A DNA stretch of 64,000 bases from Glandiceps talaboti (Eukaryota; Hemichordata; Enteropneusta; Spengelidae), in the NCBI RefSeq assembly GCF_964340395.1, contig NC_135563.1, positions 9,802,075-9,866,074 of the forward strand. Direction: 5' to 3'. The notes beneath the pieces were generated by a model, which searched no databases, was not told the DNA's origin, and saw only the letters and a program-made list of their open reading frames with translations. A program made the translations under genes and the position numbers. Shown in pieces: positions 13,979-26,100 of this stretch (its first letter is position 1; every line of letters begins with the position of its first letter).

Positions 13979-14377
13979 ATTATATGAGTTACTGTTCATC
14001 CGTTCGGTGTATTTCTTCTGACGGTGAAAAGAAACCACAAAAGCCTGACCTCCACCGTAGCACAAATGGAAACGGCTGTGACGTCATCTCAACAAATGCC
14101 GGTCACTTGAAGTACGAGATTTGCAACGAGACTTTTGAAATGCTTGAAAATGTCTGCAATATTTATACTAACATAGAGCAGTTACTGTTTAAGTGTATAA
14201 AAGCGAAGTACTTCACGCGATATCTTCACAAGATGCGGTTTTATTTTATTTCTGAGATCCAGCGACGACATATCCGGAAGTTGATACCCGGAAATGACAT
14301 TTGGGTCAAAGGTTAAAGAATATTATCACGTGTGTATTCGTAGAACTCGCTGATTGATAGAAATCTCTTGTACATTT
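13979..14377. promoter_or_regulatory. Bidirectional promoter between beta-TrCP and PBDC1
   Basis: Only 399 bp separate the two divergent start codons, so 5' UTRs and core promoters must share it. Motifs seen: a perfect CRE (TGACGTCA) at 14079-14086; ETS sites CCGGAAGT at 14274-14281 and CCGGAAAT at 14288-14295; a DR1-type nuclear receptor site at 14303-14315; an E-box CACGTG at 14327-14332. A YY1-type site (CAACATGGCGG) lies just inside beta-TrCP intron 1 at 13843-13853. This mix is typical of TATA-less housekeeping promoters. Transcription start sites are not visible from sequence. Confidence 0.75.
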
Positions 14378-17300
14378 ATGGAAGGACTTGGTGATCTTGT
14401 AAGTATTTTTACCACATTTCGGAAAATGTTATACATTGTACTTTATTGTTAAAAGAACAGGAAGGAAAATGAGTAGGGGTGCTAGAAATGAAACACATTA
14501 CTAGACCTTAGAAAACAGTTATCACATGGTCAATGATCATCATCATGATTCATGGACATATTCATATAGAGTCATTGAGAGAAGCATCATATCAATAGTA
14601 AATTGTAGAATAGTACTGATATTTCCATGAAACTTTTTTATTTTGTACACTTCTATCATACTGACATCCATCATCCACAAACGCACAAACACGCACACAT
14701 GTACACATCATACATACATACATACATACATACATACATACATACATACATACATACATACATACATACATACATACATACATACATACATACAATGTAC
14801 ATACATACATACATACATACATACATACATACATACATACATACATACATACATACATACATACATACATACATGCATGCATGCATACATACAAATGTAA
14901 TTCACGACATACATACATACATATATGTACATACATACATACATACATACATACACACATGCACACACGCACAATTTGTTTGTCAACAGATCAGCTTCTT
15001 TTTTGTACAAGTGCGATTTGGGTCGGTGGACTTTAAGAGCAATAAATATACTAGTATGTTAAATACACACACACACACACACATACACACACACATACAT
15101 ACACATCCATACGTTATGATGAGTCTGCTCTAACTGATGAGTCTATTACATTCCAGTGACATACAATATTGTTCAAACTCTTTATGTTTGCGGATGACTC
15201 ACAATAGAAAAGGGGTTCGGAAAACAGCAGTAATAGAAATGACAATACAAGCAAGTACAAAAATGTAGTAGAATACACTGGGAACTCTGTTCTTTATATG
15301 CATGCGCACTCCAACTTGTAGCTGAAACTTACATCACACAAGAAATTTTGATTTGATCGTCTGCCTTATCGTCGGGCTGCGTGCTGATTGGTTGATTATG
15401 TATGACGTATGACTATATAATGAGTTCATCAGAAATGGCAACAATGTTAACAACAACAACGTATAACACAAAATATGAATCAATAAATGTAATTCACGAC
15501 AATGTTTTTGGTTTTTTTTCTTTCCTCCATGAAATAACCCAAATCTGTCTTAGACATAGACAGTGGATGTCTGTGCTTTGACTGATTTTCTCAGTTTTAC
15601 AGCTAAGTGTTTTCTTTTGTCAGGGTGCACAGGGAGCTGTGGATGCTGCTGCTGCCCTCTCTGGCAAAGCCGAGGATTATATCAATAACGTAAGTAGGGT
15701 TTTGATTTTGATAACTGTGAAGTCTCTAATCTTTCAAAGCAGCCATTCATACATTCATTGTACTGCCTTATCTCTCCACTACAATGTGAAGCCATTCATA
15801 CATTCATAGTCTGCGCAACACAAGACCAAGACATATGGTTGACTATGAAAGTCTTTACCATTGGACATACGACAATTATCAAATCTGAACACTTTCAAGA
15901 ACAAACTCACTAAAGACACATGTACTCAAAAAAGCATTTGGTGTGGACTGACCCTTATTGTTGCCATTGAACAGTACTGTGGTTCTGGTCACATTGGATT
16001 AGATTAGATTAGATTAGATTAGATTAGATTAGATTAAATTAGATTAGATTAGATACTGCTTTGTTGTAGCCTGGATGATTGACCTGTCAATTTTTTTTTG
16101 CTTCACACAGCCTGCAAACTCAGCCAATTGACACTGACAGTCGATAGACATTTTTTTATCTCTCTATTTTTACAGCCCCAGCTTGAGGTCCAATGGGCAA
16201 TGAAGGCATATCATCATGCTGAGACATATTTCAATGTAAGTGCATCTCTGTCTAACCAACAGCTGACTAAACAATACTTACATGAAAATATCTCAAATAC
16301 CATCACTAAGTCATTGATGGGATCCATGAATACAGTACAGTTAATTGAGTTTTTTGACTCATGTTCATAAATTTCATTTTGACTAATAATGACAACTTTT
16401 TATATTGAAACCACATCCACACATGTAATGTTATATGCACATTGGAAATACTCTCTTTAAACTGTTGATGTTACTTTGTTCAAGAAAACTCCCATTCTCA
16501 GTTCAAATCAAGGAAAAAAAACAGTGGTCACCATACAAACATTTTAAATAGAAGTCAAATTGATATCAAAATCAAGCCATTTTAGAATCCAATATGGCCA
16601 CCATCATATCCAATATGGCCGCCATCCAATATGGCTGCCACTGAGTGTATTTATCTATGGAAAATGAAAGATTTTTTGTCAGTTTCCTTGAAAACAAAAT
16701 TGTGAATCCCAAAATTTCTTTTATTATTTCAAAAAATGCAGGAACAAGCTTTCATACCATAAAGTTTGGAGCCATTTATATTCTTTGATTTTCAGAGAAA
16801 TTGATTCCCATGATGCAATTCCACCATAAGTTTTTCAAGTTGTTTGAATTTTAAATTTCTTATTGTTGTTTGTCCAATTCTTCCCCAGTTGATTTCATCA
16901 GTCAATCCTCGCCTCTTGAAATTGACAAAACATGACGATGAGATCGTGCAAGAATTCCGAAAAGATTTTAAAGATCTTGAGATTGGTCTAATCAATGAAG
17001 AGAGTATGAAAACATTATCAGCCAAAGCAGTAAGTAATGATAATAATAATAATAAAGTGAATTTTTAATGTGCCTCAGCCCTGTTTTCCAAAGAGCTCCA
17101 GGTGCAGACGCAGAACTACTAAGGCCTAAAAAACATGTTTGGCTCCAGTTACCCGACCCCACCTAGTTTTTCACGCCGACTAAACTTTTTTTTTACATAT
17201 TCAAGAAAAAATAATAAAATCGCAAGAAATTGTGGATGCGGAAGCTAACATCCACTTAAAAAGACAATATAAAACTGTTCTTCCAATCTGTAATGGGTGT

Positions 17301-19939
17301 AAATCTGAGAAGCCAATAACGCAGAGACCATATGGAAAACAATGGAAAACATAACTACCTGAACTAGACACTCACATATGACAAAAACATGTATGAACAA
17401 AATTAAATAAAAAATCTACCTACCCCACCTATTCTAAAATTGAGCGCAATTGGAACCACAGTGTTGACCTATCAACAGTCTAGAATCCAATACTAGTATG
17501 GCCACTGCCAACTGTGTTGAACCAAGATTAATGTTAGGAATCAGAAGTTTTGCTCTGTGAGCAACTAGTACATATTTAGACCAATCAAAAGTTTGCTTTC
17601 TCAGCAACCATGATGAATGTTGACCAATCAAACGTTTGCTCTCTCATCAGTGTTATCTGAAGACATCCCTAATGTACATTTGATCATTTTCTTTTTCTTA
17701 CCAGAAATGGCGGCCATTTTGTAACCATTTTGAAGGTCAGTTAGATGATTACAATTTTGGTACATTATTGAGATTAGATAGTAGTCAACCGTACTCAGAA
17801 GAAAATTCAACGTTAGGTAAGTTCACAAATCTACAATCAAAATCACAAAATCTGAAACAAAACATGACAGTGTAACTGCATTAGTGACATTTTTGTCAAA
17901 CCGGACAATGTTTGTTTTAAGTTTCATGATTTTAATTGTAATTCTGTGTCACAATAGTACAACATAAAATTTAAATTCAATATGGTCAGTTGTACTACAG
18001 TGCCATGGGCAGTCTCTAATGGGCACTGTATACAGAGACTAATCTTGTGACATTGACACATAGCAAGTGTAAAAATATGTATATCTTCCTACAAACAAAG
18101 GTAATAACAAAAATGTCATAAAAAATTACAGCTCTGCAGGACTCAGATTTATCTTCTATGCTTGATAGTCAGGTTTAGCCAAATTTCAACTATAATTTTA
18201 TATTGATGTCCATTGGTCTAACAGACTACCATCATATAAATATTGCAGTCTAGATACACTGTTTAGAAGTCTATATGTGTCCTAAACTACTGCTAATTTA
18301 GTAGTCTAGATACAATGTTTAGTAGTCTATATGTGTCCTAAACTACTGCTAATTTGGTAGTCTAGATACAATGTTTAGTAGTCTATGTGTGCTGGACTAC
18401 TGCTAATTTGGTAGTCTAGATACAATGTTTAGTAGTCTATGTGTGCTGGACTACTGCTAATTTGGTAGTCTAGATACAATGTTTAGTAGTCTATGTGTGC
18501 TGGACTACTGCTAATTTGGTAGTCTAGATACAATGTTTAGTAGTCTATGTGTCCTAGACTACTGCTAATTTGGTAGTCTAGATACAATGTTTAGTAGTCT
18601 ATGTGTGCTGGACTACTGCTAATTTGGTAGTCTAGGCACAATGTTTAGTAGTCTATGTGTCCTGGACTACTGCTAATTGGGTAGTCTAGATACAATGTTT
18701 AGTAGTCTATGTGTCCTGGACTACTGCTAATTTGGTAGTCTAGATACAATGTTTAGTAGTCTGTGCCCTGAGCTAATACTAATTTGGTAGTCTAGATACA
18801 ATGTTTAGTAGTCTGTGCCCTGAGCTAATACTAATTTGGTAGTCTAGATACAATGTTTAGTAGTCTGTGCCCCTGAGCTAATACTAATTTGGTAGTCTAG
18901 ATAAAATGTTTAGTAGTCTATGTGTCCTGGACTACTGCTAATCTGGTCGTCTAGATACAATGTTTAGTAGTCTATGTGTGCTGGACTACTGCTAATTTGG
19001 TAGTCTAGATACAATGTTTAGTAGTCTATGTGTCCTGGACTACTGCTAATTTGGTAGTCTAGATACAATGTTTAGTAGTCTATGTGTGCTGGACTACTGC
19101 TAATTTGGTAGTCTAGATACAATGTTTAGTAGTCTATGTGTCCTGGACTACTGCTAATTTGGTAGTCTAGATACAATGTTTAGTAGTCTATGTACCCTGG
19201 ACTACTGCTCATTTGGTAGTCTAGATACAATGTTTAGTAGTCTATGTGTCCTGGACTACTGCTAATGTGGTAGTCAAGATACAATGTTTAGTAGTCTATG
19301 TGCCCTGGACTACTGCTAATTTGGTAGTCTAGATACAATGTTTAGTAGTCTATGTGTCCAGGACTACTGCTAATTTGGTAGTCTAGATACAATGTTTAGT
19401 AGTCTATGTGTGCTGGACTACTGCTAATTTGGTAGTCTAGATACAATGTTTAGTAGTCTATGTACCCTGGACTACTGCTAATTTGGTAGTCTAGATACAA
19501 TGTTTAGTAGTCTATGTGTGCTGGACTACTGCTAATTTGGTAGTCTAGATGCAGTGTTTAGTAGTCTATGTGCCCTGGACTACTGCTAATTTGGTATTCT
19601 AGATGCAGTGTTTAGTAGTCTATGTGTGCTGGACTACTGCTAATTTGGTAGTCCAGATACAATGTCTAGTAGTCTATGTACTATACTATTGCTAATTTGG
19701 TAGTCTAGATACAATATTTAGAAGTATATAGTATGTACATATAGTACTGTTATTTTCATCCTTCTTAGTGTGATGTGACCAGATACTGAACTCATCATTT
19801 TCTGTCTCTTTCAGTGACTAGAATCCAGTTCTATGCAATCGAGGTAGCAAGGAATAGAGAAGGTTACAATGATTGCATTTGGAAGAAAAAAACAAAGACA
19901 GAAGATGAAAACACAGAAAACAAATCAAAACAGTCATAG
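14378..19939 (+). CDS. PBDC1: PBDC1 homologue (polysaccharide biosynthesis domain containing 1)
   Basis: Six coding exons: 14378-14398, 15624-15689, 16176-16235, 16889-17029, 17705-17816, 19815-19939. All introns are GT-AG and phases close to 174 codons plus TAG. The core matches human PBDC1 along its length: WAMKAYHHAETYF (human WAMRAMQHAEVYY), SSVNPRLLKLTKHDDEI, KWRPFCNHFEG, DYNFGTLLRLD, and RIQFYAIEVARNREGYND. The old domain name is misleading: the yeast relative (YPL225W/Chp1) is reported to be a co-translational chaperone for elongation factor eEF1A, so a cytosolic chaperone role is the likely function here (inference from family). Human PBDC1 has a long acidic repetitive tail; this protein ends in a short Lys/Glu-rich tail and is about 60 residues shorter. 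The start lies in a 7-codon first exon just after the shared promoter; the next exon joins in phase 0. Intron 5 carries a large minisatellite. Human PBDC1 is X-linked, so this position is not shared with human. Confidence 0.94.
14709..14957. repeat. CATA tetranucleotide microsatellite
   Basis: About 250 bases of (CATA)n, with CATG and short interruptions, lie in PBDC1 intron 1. A (CA)n/(CATA)n patch follows at 15065-15107. Reading frames through these are artefacts. Confidence 0.97.
16001..16053. repeat. GATTA pentanucleotide microsatellite
   Basis: About ten units of GATTA with one substitution, in PBDC1 intron 2. Confidence 0.95.
16570..16645. promoter_or_regulatory. Cluster of YY1-like motifs in PBDC1 intron 3
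   Basis: CCAATATGGCCACCAT, CCAATATGGCCGCCAT and CCAATATGGCTGCCAC occur in quick succession. Each holds an ATGGC(C/T)(A/G)CCAT-like core. It could be a small tandem repeat rather than a regulatory element. Confidence 0.4.
17560..17650 (-). repeat. Two-copy tandem in PBDC1 intron 4
   Basis: GACCAATCAAAAGTTTGCTTTCTC is followed 53 bases later by GACCAATCAAACGTTTGCTCTCTC. Confidence 0.6.
18240..19735. repeat. Minisatellite, 54-base unit, about 27 copies
   Basis: The unit, beginning CTACTGCTAATTTGGTAGTC and continuing TAGATACAATGTTTAGTAGT, repeats head to tail with few changes through most of PBDC1 intron 5. Three copies near 18760-18900 share a variant spacer (GTGCCCTGAGCTAATACT), a sign of local block amplification. 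GGACTAC and GTAGTCT within each unit can pair around a loop of about 10 bases. Confidence 0.95.
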
Positions 19940-20294
19940 CAAAACAAAGTTCATTTGTCATCCATTTATTTCAACCCAAGAAAGCCATTTTACATGCAAG
20001 GTACATTTAGATACAGAAACTGAAAATGTTTCAACACAAAGATGTTATGTCATCAGTGTTTTTTTACTTTTTATCAATATTTTGTCAATTTTTTTCAAGG
20101 GAGAGAAACTGCAGCCAACATTTTTTTTTTCGCTATCTGAGAAAAACACCGAGACCTACGCCACCGTCTTTCTTTCCTTCTGAAATGTACGTTTGTTATC
20201 TATGTTAACATATTCCTGATTGGTGTTTGAGATATATTTTATTTTGCTGCATAATTAGAGCGCTGAATAGAACACAATGTACTTTAAATTATGT

Positions 20295-20846
20295 TAGGGG
20301 CGATTGCACAATGTCGCACAAGCTCGGTAAACAAACGTCATTCGATTCGAACAAAACCCCCCTCCCCGCGTAAAAAACGTGTAAAAATATTGGGTATATT
20401 GTATTATACCACACAGAAACTATCGGATGATAACACAATGTCGCACAAGCTCAATAAATGAACTTCGTTTGTTTAAGCCAAAAACCCTTCCCCTAAACAA
20501 ACGTTCACAAGTGCCACATCGATACATTTATATATGATGTAACACATGATGAAAATTGTAGCAGTCACACCACTACTACCAATGCAGTCGAAACACATGA
20601 TGGTAAACACATTAAAATACTACCGGAAACTCAGCACTGTATAAACATTAAATGTAGATTGTAATAAACTTATCAACATCTCAGTAGTAAATACAGAACC
20701 TGTTGGCATTTAAGGCATGAAAGTTTTTTAAATTAGGTTAGAAGTGCGAAAATGAAGTTCAGCAACCAGACCCCCCCCCCCCCCCCCTCCCAACAAGCTA
20801 AGTTAGCTTATTGAGCTTGTGTGACATTGTGCACTTGACCCTTAGT
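20295..20846. mobile_element. Inverted-repeat element, family D
   Basis: Left end GATTGCACAATGTCGCACAA and right end TTGTGTGACATTGTGCACTT are about 36-base terminal inverted repeats. An internal second copy of the left end occurs at 20431-20458 (ACAATGTCGCACAAGCTCAA). A 17-base C tract lies near the right end. No transposase reading frame. It lies between PBDC1 and XPO7, so PBDC1's 3' UTR may run into it (AATAAA at 20454-20459). Confidence 0.75.
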
Positions 20847-20939
20847 GGGTGGATGTCACAGTACACATGGCAATGATTAGAGAATATATTGTTCATAGTT
20901 CCAAAAATCAATGGGACAGTACAATATAGTTACTTTGGT

Positions 20940-21102
20940 GCAGTAAATTGGACACAAATGCGACGTTTCAATCCGTCTACTACGGACCTTGATCACGCAA
21001 TTATTAAATTATTCATCATTAATGTCTCTCTCCAAAACCAGTTCGGAGAGAGACATTAACACTGAAAACTAACATGGCATTTGTTTCCAATTCACCATTC
21101 CA
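20940..21102. mobile_element. Palindromic inverted-repeat element
   Basis: Outer arms GTAAATTGGACACAAATGC and GCATTTGTTTCCAATTCAC pair, and inside them a perfect 15-base hairpin (21018-21032 with 21044-21058, loop of 11) is formed by TTAATGTCTCTCTCC. Non-coding; intergenic. Confidence 0.65.
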
Positions 21103-21476
21103 AAACATGGCATTGTTTATGTCATATTTTATTTTTTACTGCAAAAGACAAAAATATGTCTTTTTTCATTTTCTTCTTATCTTTTTAGACAGTTCCTTCC
21201 ATTGCTAAGTGTGAACTCGTCATGCAATATGTTAAATGAGTAATTTGTTTAGTAGATTTATCAGTAATTATGGAACTTCAAATAAATGTTTAGATGTCAT
21301 AAATATTTCAACTTGTCGATTAGATTATCATATTTTGAAGTTGTATTTTAAATTCAAGAAAATAAAGTTTTGTGAACGTTTCATGACACATAGTTGTATA
21401 TGTCAAAGTTTCATAATTGTATTGAGTGGCAGAGCTTTAAATTGTCAGTTCTGCTCTTGGAATGGCAAGTGTCTGT

Positions 21477-21716
<240 letters not shown>

Positions 21717-23115
21717 CACTCTGCAAAACAAAGTTAAAACAGCTGACTTTGTCATGATGTTTGCTCAGGATGTCACCTTTGGTGTCTAGGTAGGGGATTT
21801 ATTAACAATGGAAGTACTATATGTAGGGTTCAGCTAAAACAAATATCAGTCCAACTTTACAGTTATACAATGTTTATACAGTAGAGGTATCTTCTCTGGA
21901 CGAGCGGACTTGAAAACAGCATATACATTGGAGCAAGTCCGAATCTGGCAACATCCTTTTCAAGGGCTACGAGCAAGGAGAGCTGATAAGATATGGTACT
22001 GCAAGCAAAGGTATACTTGTCTCAAAGATATAAAACAAACAACCATACATCAAATATAGGTCGAACTGAACAACTCACCAAGGAATGTTTGCCATGCACA
22101 AGCAGATTCCATTTATCTGTACATCTAGTGCATATGGAAATGACTCGTACTCAGAATAGAGACACCAAGAATCATTGATTCAGTATTTGGTTGTGTAATG
22201 TTTAACCTGGGTGTCTAGTTTGGACAGTTTTCTGAACAAAATGATAACCCAATGATTCTACGAATTGGATGAAATAAAGGTAAAGCTTCTGGACAAGCAA
22301 GTAGACAGATATTCTGCGAGATTTTTTCCGGTAGAAATTAGGGGGGAGCACAACAATATTTTAGGAGGGCCTATCGAAACCCCCCCCCCCCCCCCCCCCC
22401 AATTATTTTTAATTAAACATAAAACGTGCGACTTGCAATCCTGCCACTTCTCAAAGTAACCTGGCCTTGAGAATGTACAGCAATTGTCTCTTCAGTTTCA
22501 CTTTCACTTTCAGAATTAGAATTGTCAGTTTCACCACTGTCTCTATCACTTTCAGCAATACTTATTACACTAGTGTCAGTTTCACTCTCATCAGATCTAG
22601 AGTCCACTACTGTTCGTTTCAGTTCCATCAGTAGTAAAACTTGTAATTTCCTTTGGAATCATTTTTTCTTGAACTCAATTCTGAATCATGATGTGAGCAG
22701 CTATTAATATATTAATACAGTTTTTTCTTTTAATTTCCCCTGTTTTGGCAATTTATATATGCTTATCAAGAGATTTATCCAGCTCTCACTTTTAACTTTT
22801 CAAGATTTCCACTCAAGAATAACTTCAACCAGTCATAGTCATCATATATTTATTCCTTTCTCTTCTTTTCTCCACTTTCACTTTGTGGGTATATGATCTT
22901 CGAGTACGGGATAAGATTTTTTGGATATCAATTATGATAGGGTATTACAAAATAGGAGAAATGTTGCTATTTTTTTTTACATTCTTTTCGTTTAAAGTTT
23001 TATTTCATGTGAAATGTTATGTATGGGTGAGGATGGGATGGGGTACCGGATAGGGTTAAATTCTTATGATGTAATATATAAATACTGCCAGACTGTAATA
23101 TCGGTTACACAAGTT

Positions 23116-23193
23116 AGTGGCGCCCTCAAGAAAGAGGATGAGGGCGCTGTTACAAATACGGATTTAGAGCAAAACAAAATGGCGGAGGATCAG
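23116..23193 (+). promoter_or_regulatory. XPO7 start region with inverted repeat and YY1-like site
   Basis: The XPO7 start codon sits in AAAATGGCGG (23176-23185), a good match to the YY1 core often found over housekeeping start sites. Fifty bases upstream, GCGCCCTCA at 23120-23128 pairs perfectly with TGAGGGCGC at 23139-23147 around a 10-base loop, a possible 5' UTR hairpin or relic of an inserted element end. Confidence 0.5.
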
Positions 23194-26100
23194 GTAAGGG
23201 TAAACGCTTGTGTACGACATTTGACATTGCACGTTTTTTCTGAAAAGCGAGATTAAATTTGTTCACGACCATCTGTAAATATTTCTCATCTCTAAGTGCT
23301 CCTGTCGTCGAAATGAGGTGTGGTTTAGAGCAGCACGTTTTCTCGAACATGATCTCGACTCGTGTGCGCGTTTATGACATGACTGCAACATGAAGAAGAG
23401 CGAGTCTGCCGCCATGCGTAGACGGATTTGCATTTGACTAATGTGTTCACACTGTAAAACGCGGTCTTGACAAAATATAAACAAACCCATTAACAAGTTA
23501 GTACAGGATATCCGGTTTCAACCAACAATAAATAATTTCGAAAACGGAGACCCGGGAAAGATTGTTATGGTATATATGGTCTGAGACACAGGCACGTTAA
23601 GTTACGTTACCACTATTTGAATCAGATTCTGTAAGTGTAACACAGTTGACAGATAAAAGTCACGGTTTTGTGTTAAATCGTTTCTTATTTCAACACGTGC
23701 CATTATTATAATGGGGAAGAGAAGGAGGCATCAACTGAGCATAACAATATTTGAACTAAGTCCTTTCCTAATAGCTCGGTGAACGCAAGGGGTACAGCAA
23801 AACATGCCATCATGTATAAGATGATAGAGCCACCCCCTGGTCGTTATTCAGTGCAACAGGTACATTTGGGATTGTGTCTTTCTCTCACAGTGTAGCTGGT
23901 AGGGGTAGCAGGTCATAAAAAATTATGTCAGTATGACACAGGGTTTTGTTAGTTTGCAAATAACTTCCCATTTTCTATTACAGTGGAGTCTGGAGACTTG
24001 CTGTGGTCTCATATTTATCTCACCTACCTTTGTGATATTAAAAGTTGGTTTGAGATAATGAGGCCATGGCAAGTGTCTGGGCTAACTAGTTTAATAACCA
24101 TGTCTGCGATCAGTGTGAAGTAGGTGTATTTGTGTATACTATAGACACACACACACCCTCCACAAGGAGGGTCTATGATATAGGCCCTACACATTAATGG
24201 TCTATGAATAGTGAATGTGTGTATGCGCATATAACATGTGCATTAGTGGATGTGGGTGGATAAATTCATAATATGTTATGGAGGTATTAGTGAACAGTAA
24301 TACGGAGCGGTAATATTTGTATAAATGTATGATTACACAAAGCCACCAGGTGTATAATATATTTCATGTTATACTTCCTGTTTGTTATTTTCACATACCA
24401 CCAGGAATTGGCACAATTGGAGGTGTTGTGTAAACAGTTATATACAACGGCAAATCCAGGCGAACGAAATGAAGCAGAGAAAGCTCTAGTCAATTTTACC
24501 AACTCACCCGACTGTCTAAGCAGATGTCAGCTTCTACTAGAGAGAGGAAATGTAAGTATCTCGTATACATTGAGCTGTAATTGTTCAACATACAAGTGTG
24601 TCTTGGCCTACATATACATAAATAACAACATAATACAAGAATGAGAATTTGAAAGGGAAATACCACTCCAGAAAGTAAAGGTATTTTCATAAACGTTGGA
24701 TTCTGGAGTCATTTCTTGATTTTACATCACATACATTTTGTGCAAATACCAAGAAATACCACCTTCCTTGCTCTCATTGTTGTCCCGTGTTGCATCATGG
24801 GACTTAGTATTAACATGTATTAGATGAACAATGAATATTCATAACTTTACCTGAAGGTAATAAGAACTTAGGAGTTTATACGTGGTACGTTTTTGACCTT
24901 TATGAATTCAATAATTGGTATTTTGCACTCACTTTAGTTATGGGTATATCGGTCTAACTAGATTACTCATGTGGAGTCATGATGGGCAAATGGTTAGAGT
25001 GACCGGCTTTGAATCTGCAGGTTGCAGGTTCGAGCACCATCGCTGCCATTTGTTTCTGAATGGCTAAAGTTCGTGGGCAAGATTTGAACCACGATTGTGC
25101 CTCAGTCAACCCAGCTGCAGCTGTGTATAATTGGGGACCTGGTAGGATAGAGGTTGCAATGTGAATGCTTTAATCCTATGTGCTCATAGAGGCTGTAATG
25201 TATTGTATGCTTCCCAGGGAGTTGAGGAAATATAAAGGGCCATTGTGTTGCTATAGATCCATGCCAGGTTAATAACTGTAAAGCGCTTTGAACACAAAAG
25301 TAGGAAAGTGCTATATAAAAACTAGTCTGTAAGTTACAGACATTTGAATCATGCCACGCTATCATAGTATCAGCCAGCACTCATCATCATCTGTACTATT
25401 CTATGGGACCTTGCCTGCTAGATCAAGAATTTAGGCCACTCCTTGAACTTGTGATTACAAGTTCAAACAGAGGTCATTATGTAGATTTTCATTATTTTGT
25501 TATGGTGATACTTGTTAATTGTTCGTACTTGATAAAATACCAGACTTTGGCTGGAAACTTATGTTTACTATTAACGTAAGTTAGGTGACTGGTCTCATAA
25601 ATCAGCATTGAAAGGCTAACATCATGGTCAGTATGACACCTGAACATAACGATATTTGATTGGCTGCAACCCAGTCTGGTTGCTTATGTGGGATATTGGG
25701 TAGATTAGTAGAGTTGGTGGTTAATAAGAAGCCTGATAGGGGCTGAACAACATGACATATCTTACAGCCTATATAAAAACCAACATTAGTATTATACTAA
25801 ATATACAGACTAAGAAATTTATACTTTATACCTGTTAAGTTGTAAATATGTCATACCCACCTCATTCTGGGCTCAATGGATGATTTCTACCATATACCCA
25901 GGTACAATAAAGATGGAATCAATATACATAATATATTCATAAATTAAGCCATGCATATTCATTTTTTCTTTCCTGTACAGTCTCCCTACTCACAGTTATT
26001 AGCAGCATCATCATTAACCAAACTGGTGTCAAGGAACACAGGCAACTTGCCACTTGAGCAAAGGATTGACATGCGTAAGTATCGTTACAAGGTATTCTTT

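Noticed and set aside
13969-14316. 115-codon plus-strand frame over the shared promoter
   Set aside because: Overlaps beta-TrCP exon 1 in antisense and ends before the PBDC1 start; no homology recognised.
14592-15133. Long frames such as repeated YVCM or HTYI
   Set aside because: Pure translations of the CATA microsatellite. The same applies at 21236-21789, 29470-29946, 33862-34246, 43442-43885 and 48254-48646.
14893-15503. 17-base direct repeat AAATGTAATTCACGACA at 14893 and 15487 as a target-site duplication
   Set aside because: The interval between has no consistent terminal structure and is partly microsatellite; too weak to call an insertion.
18240-19735. CRISPR-like array (also 38061-38735 and 34526-35045)
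   Set aside because: Units are contiguous with no unique spacers, and the context is animal introns; these are tandem repeats.
22413-22628. 71-codon minus-strand Ser/Glu/Asp-rich frame ending RSGRIASRTFYV
   Set aside because: Composition comes from a TTTCACTTTCA-type simple repeat; no family recognised, though a fragment of a mobile-element protein cannot be excluded.
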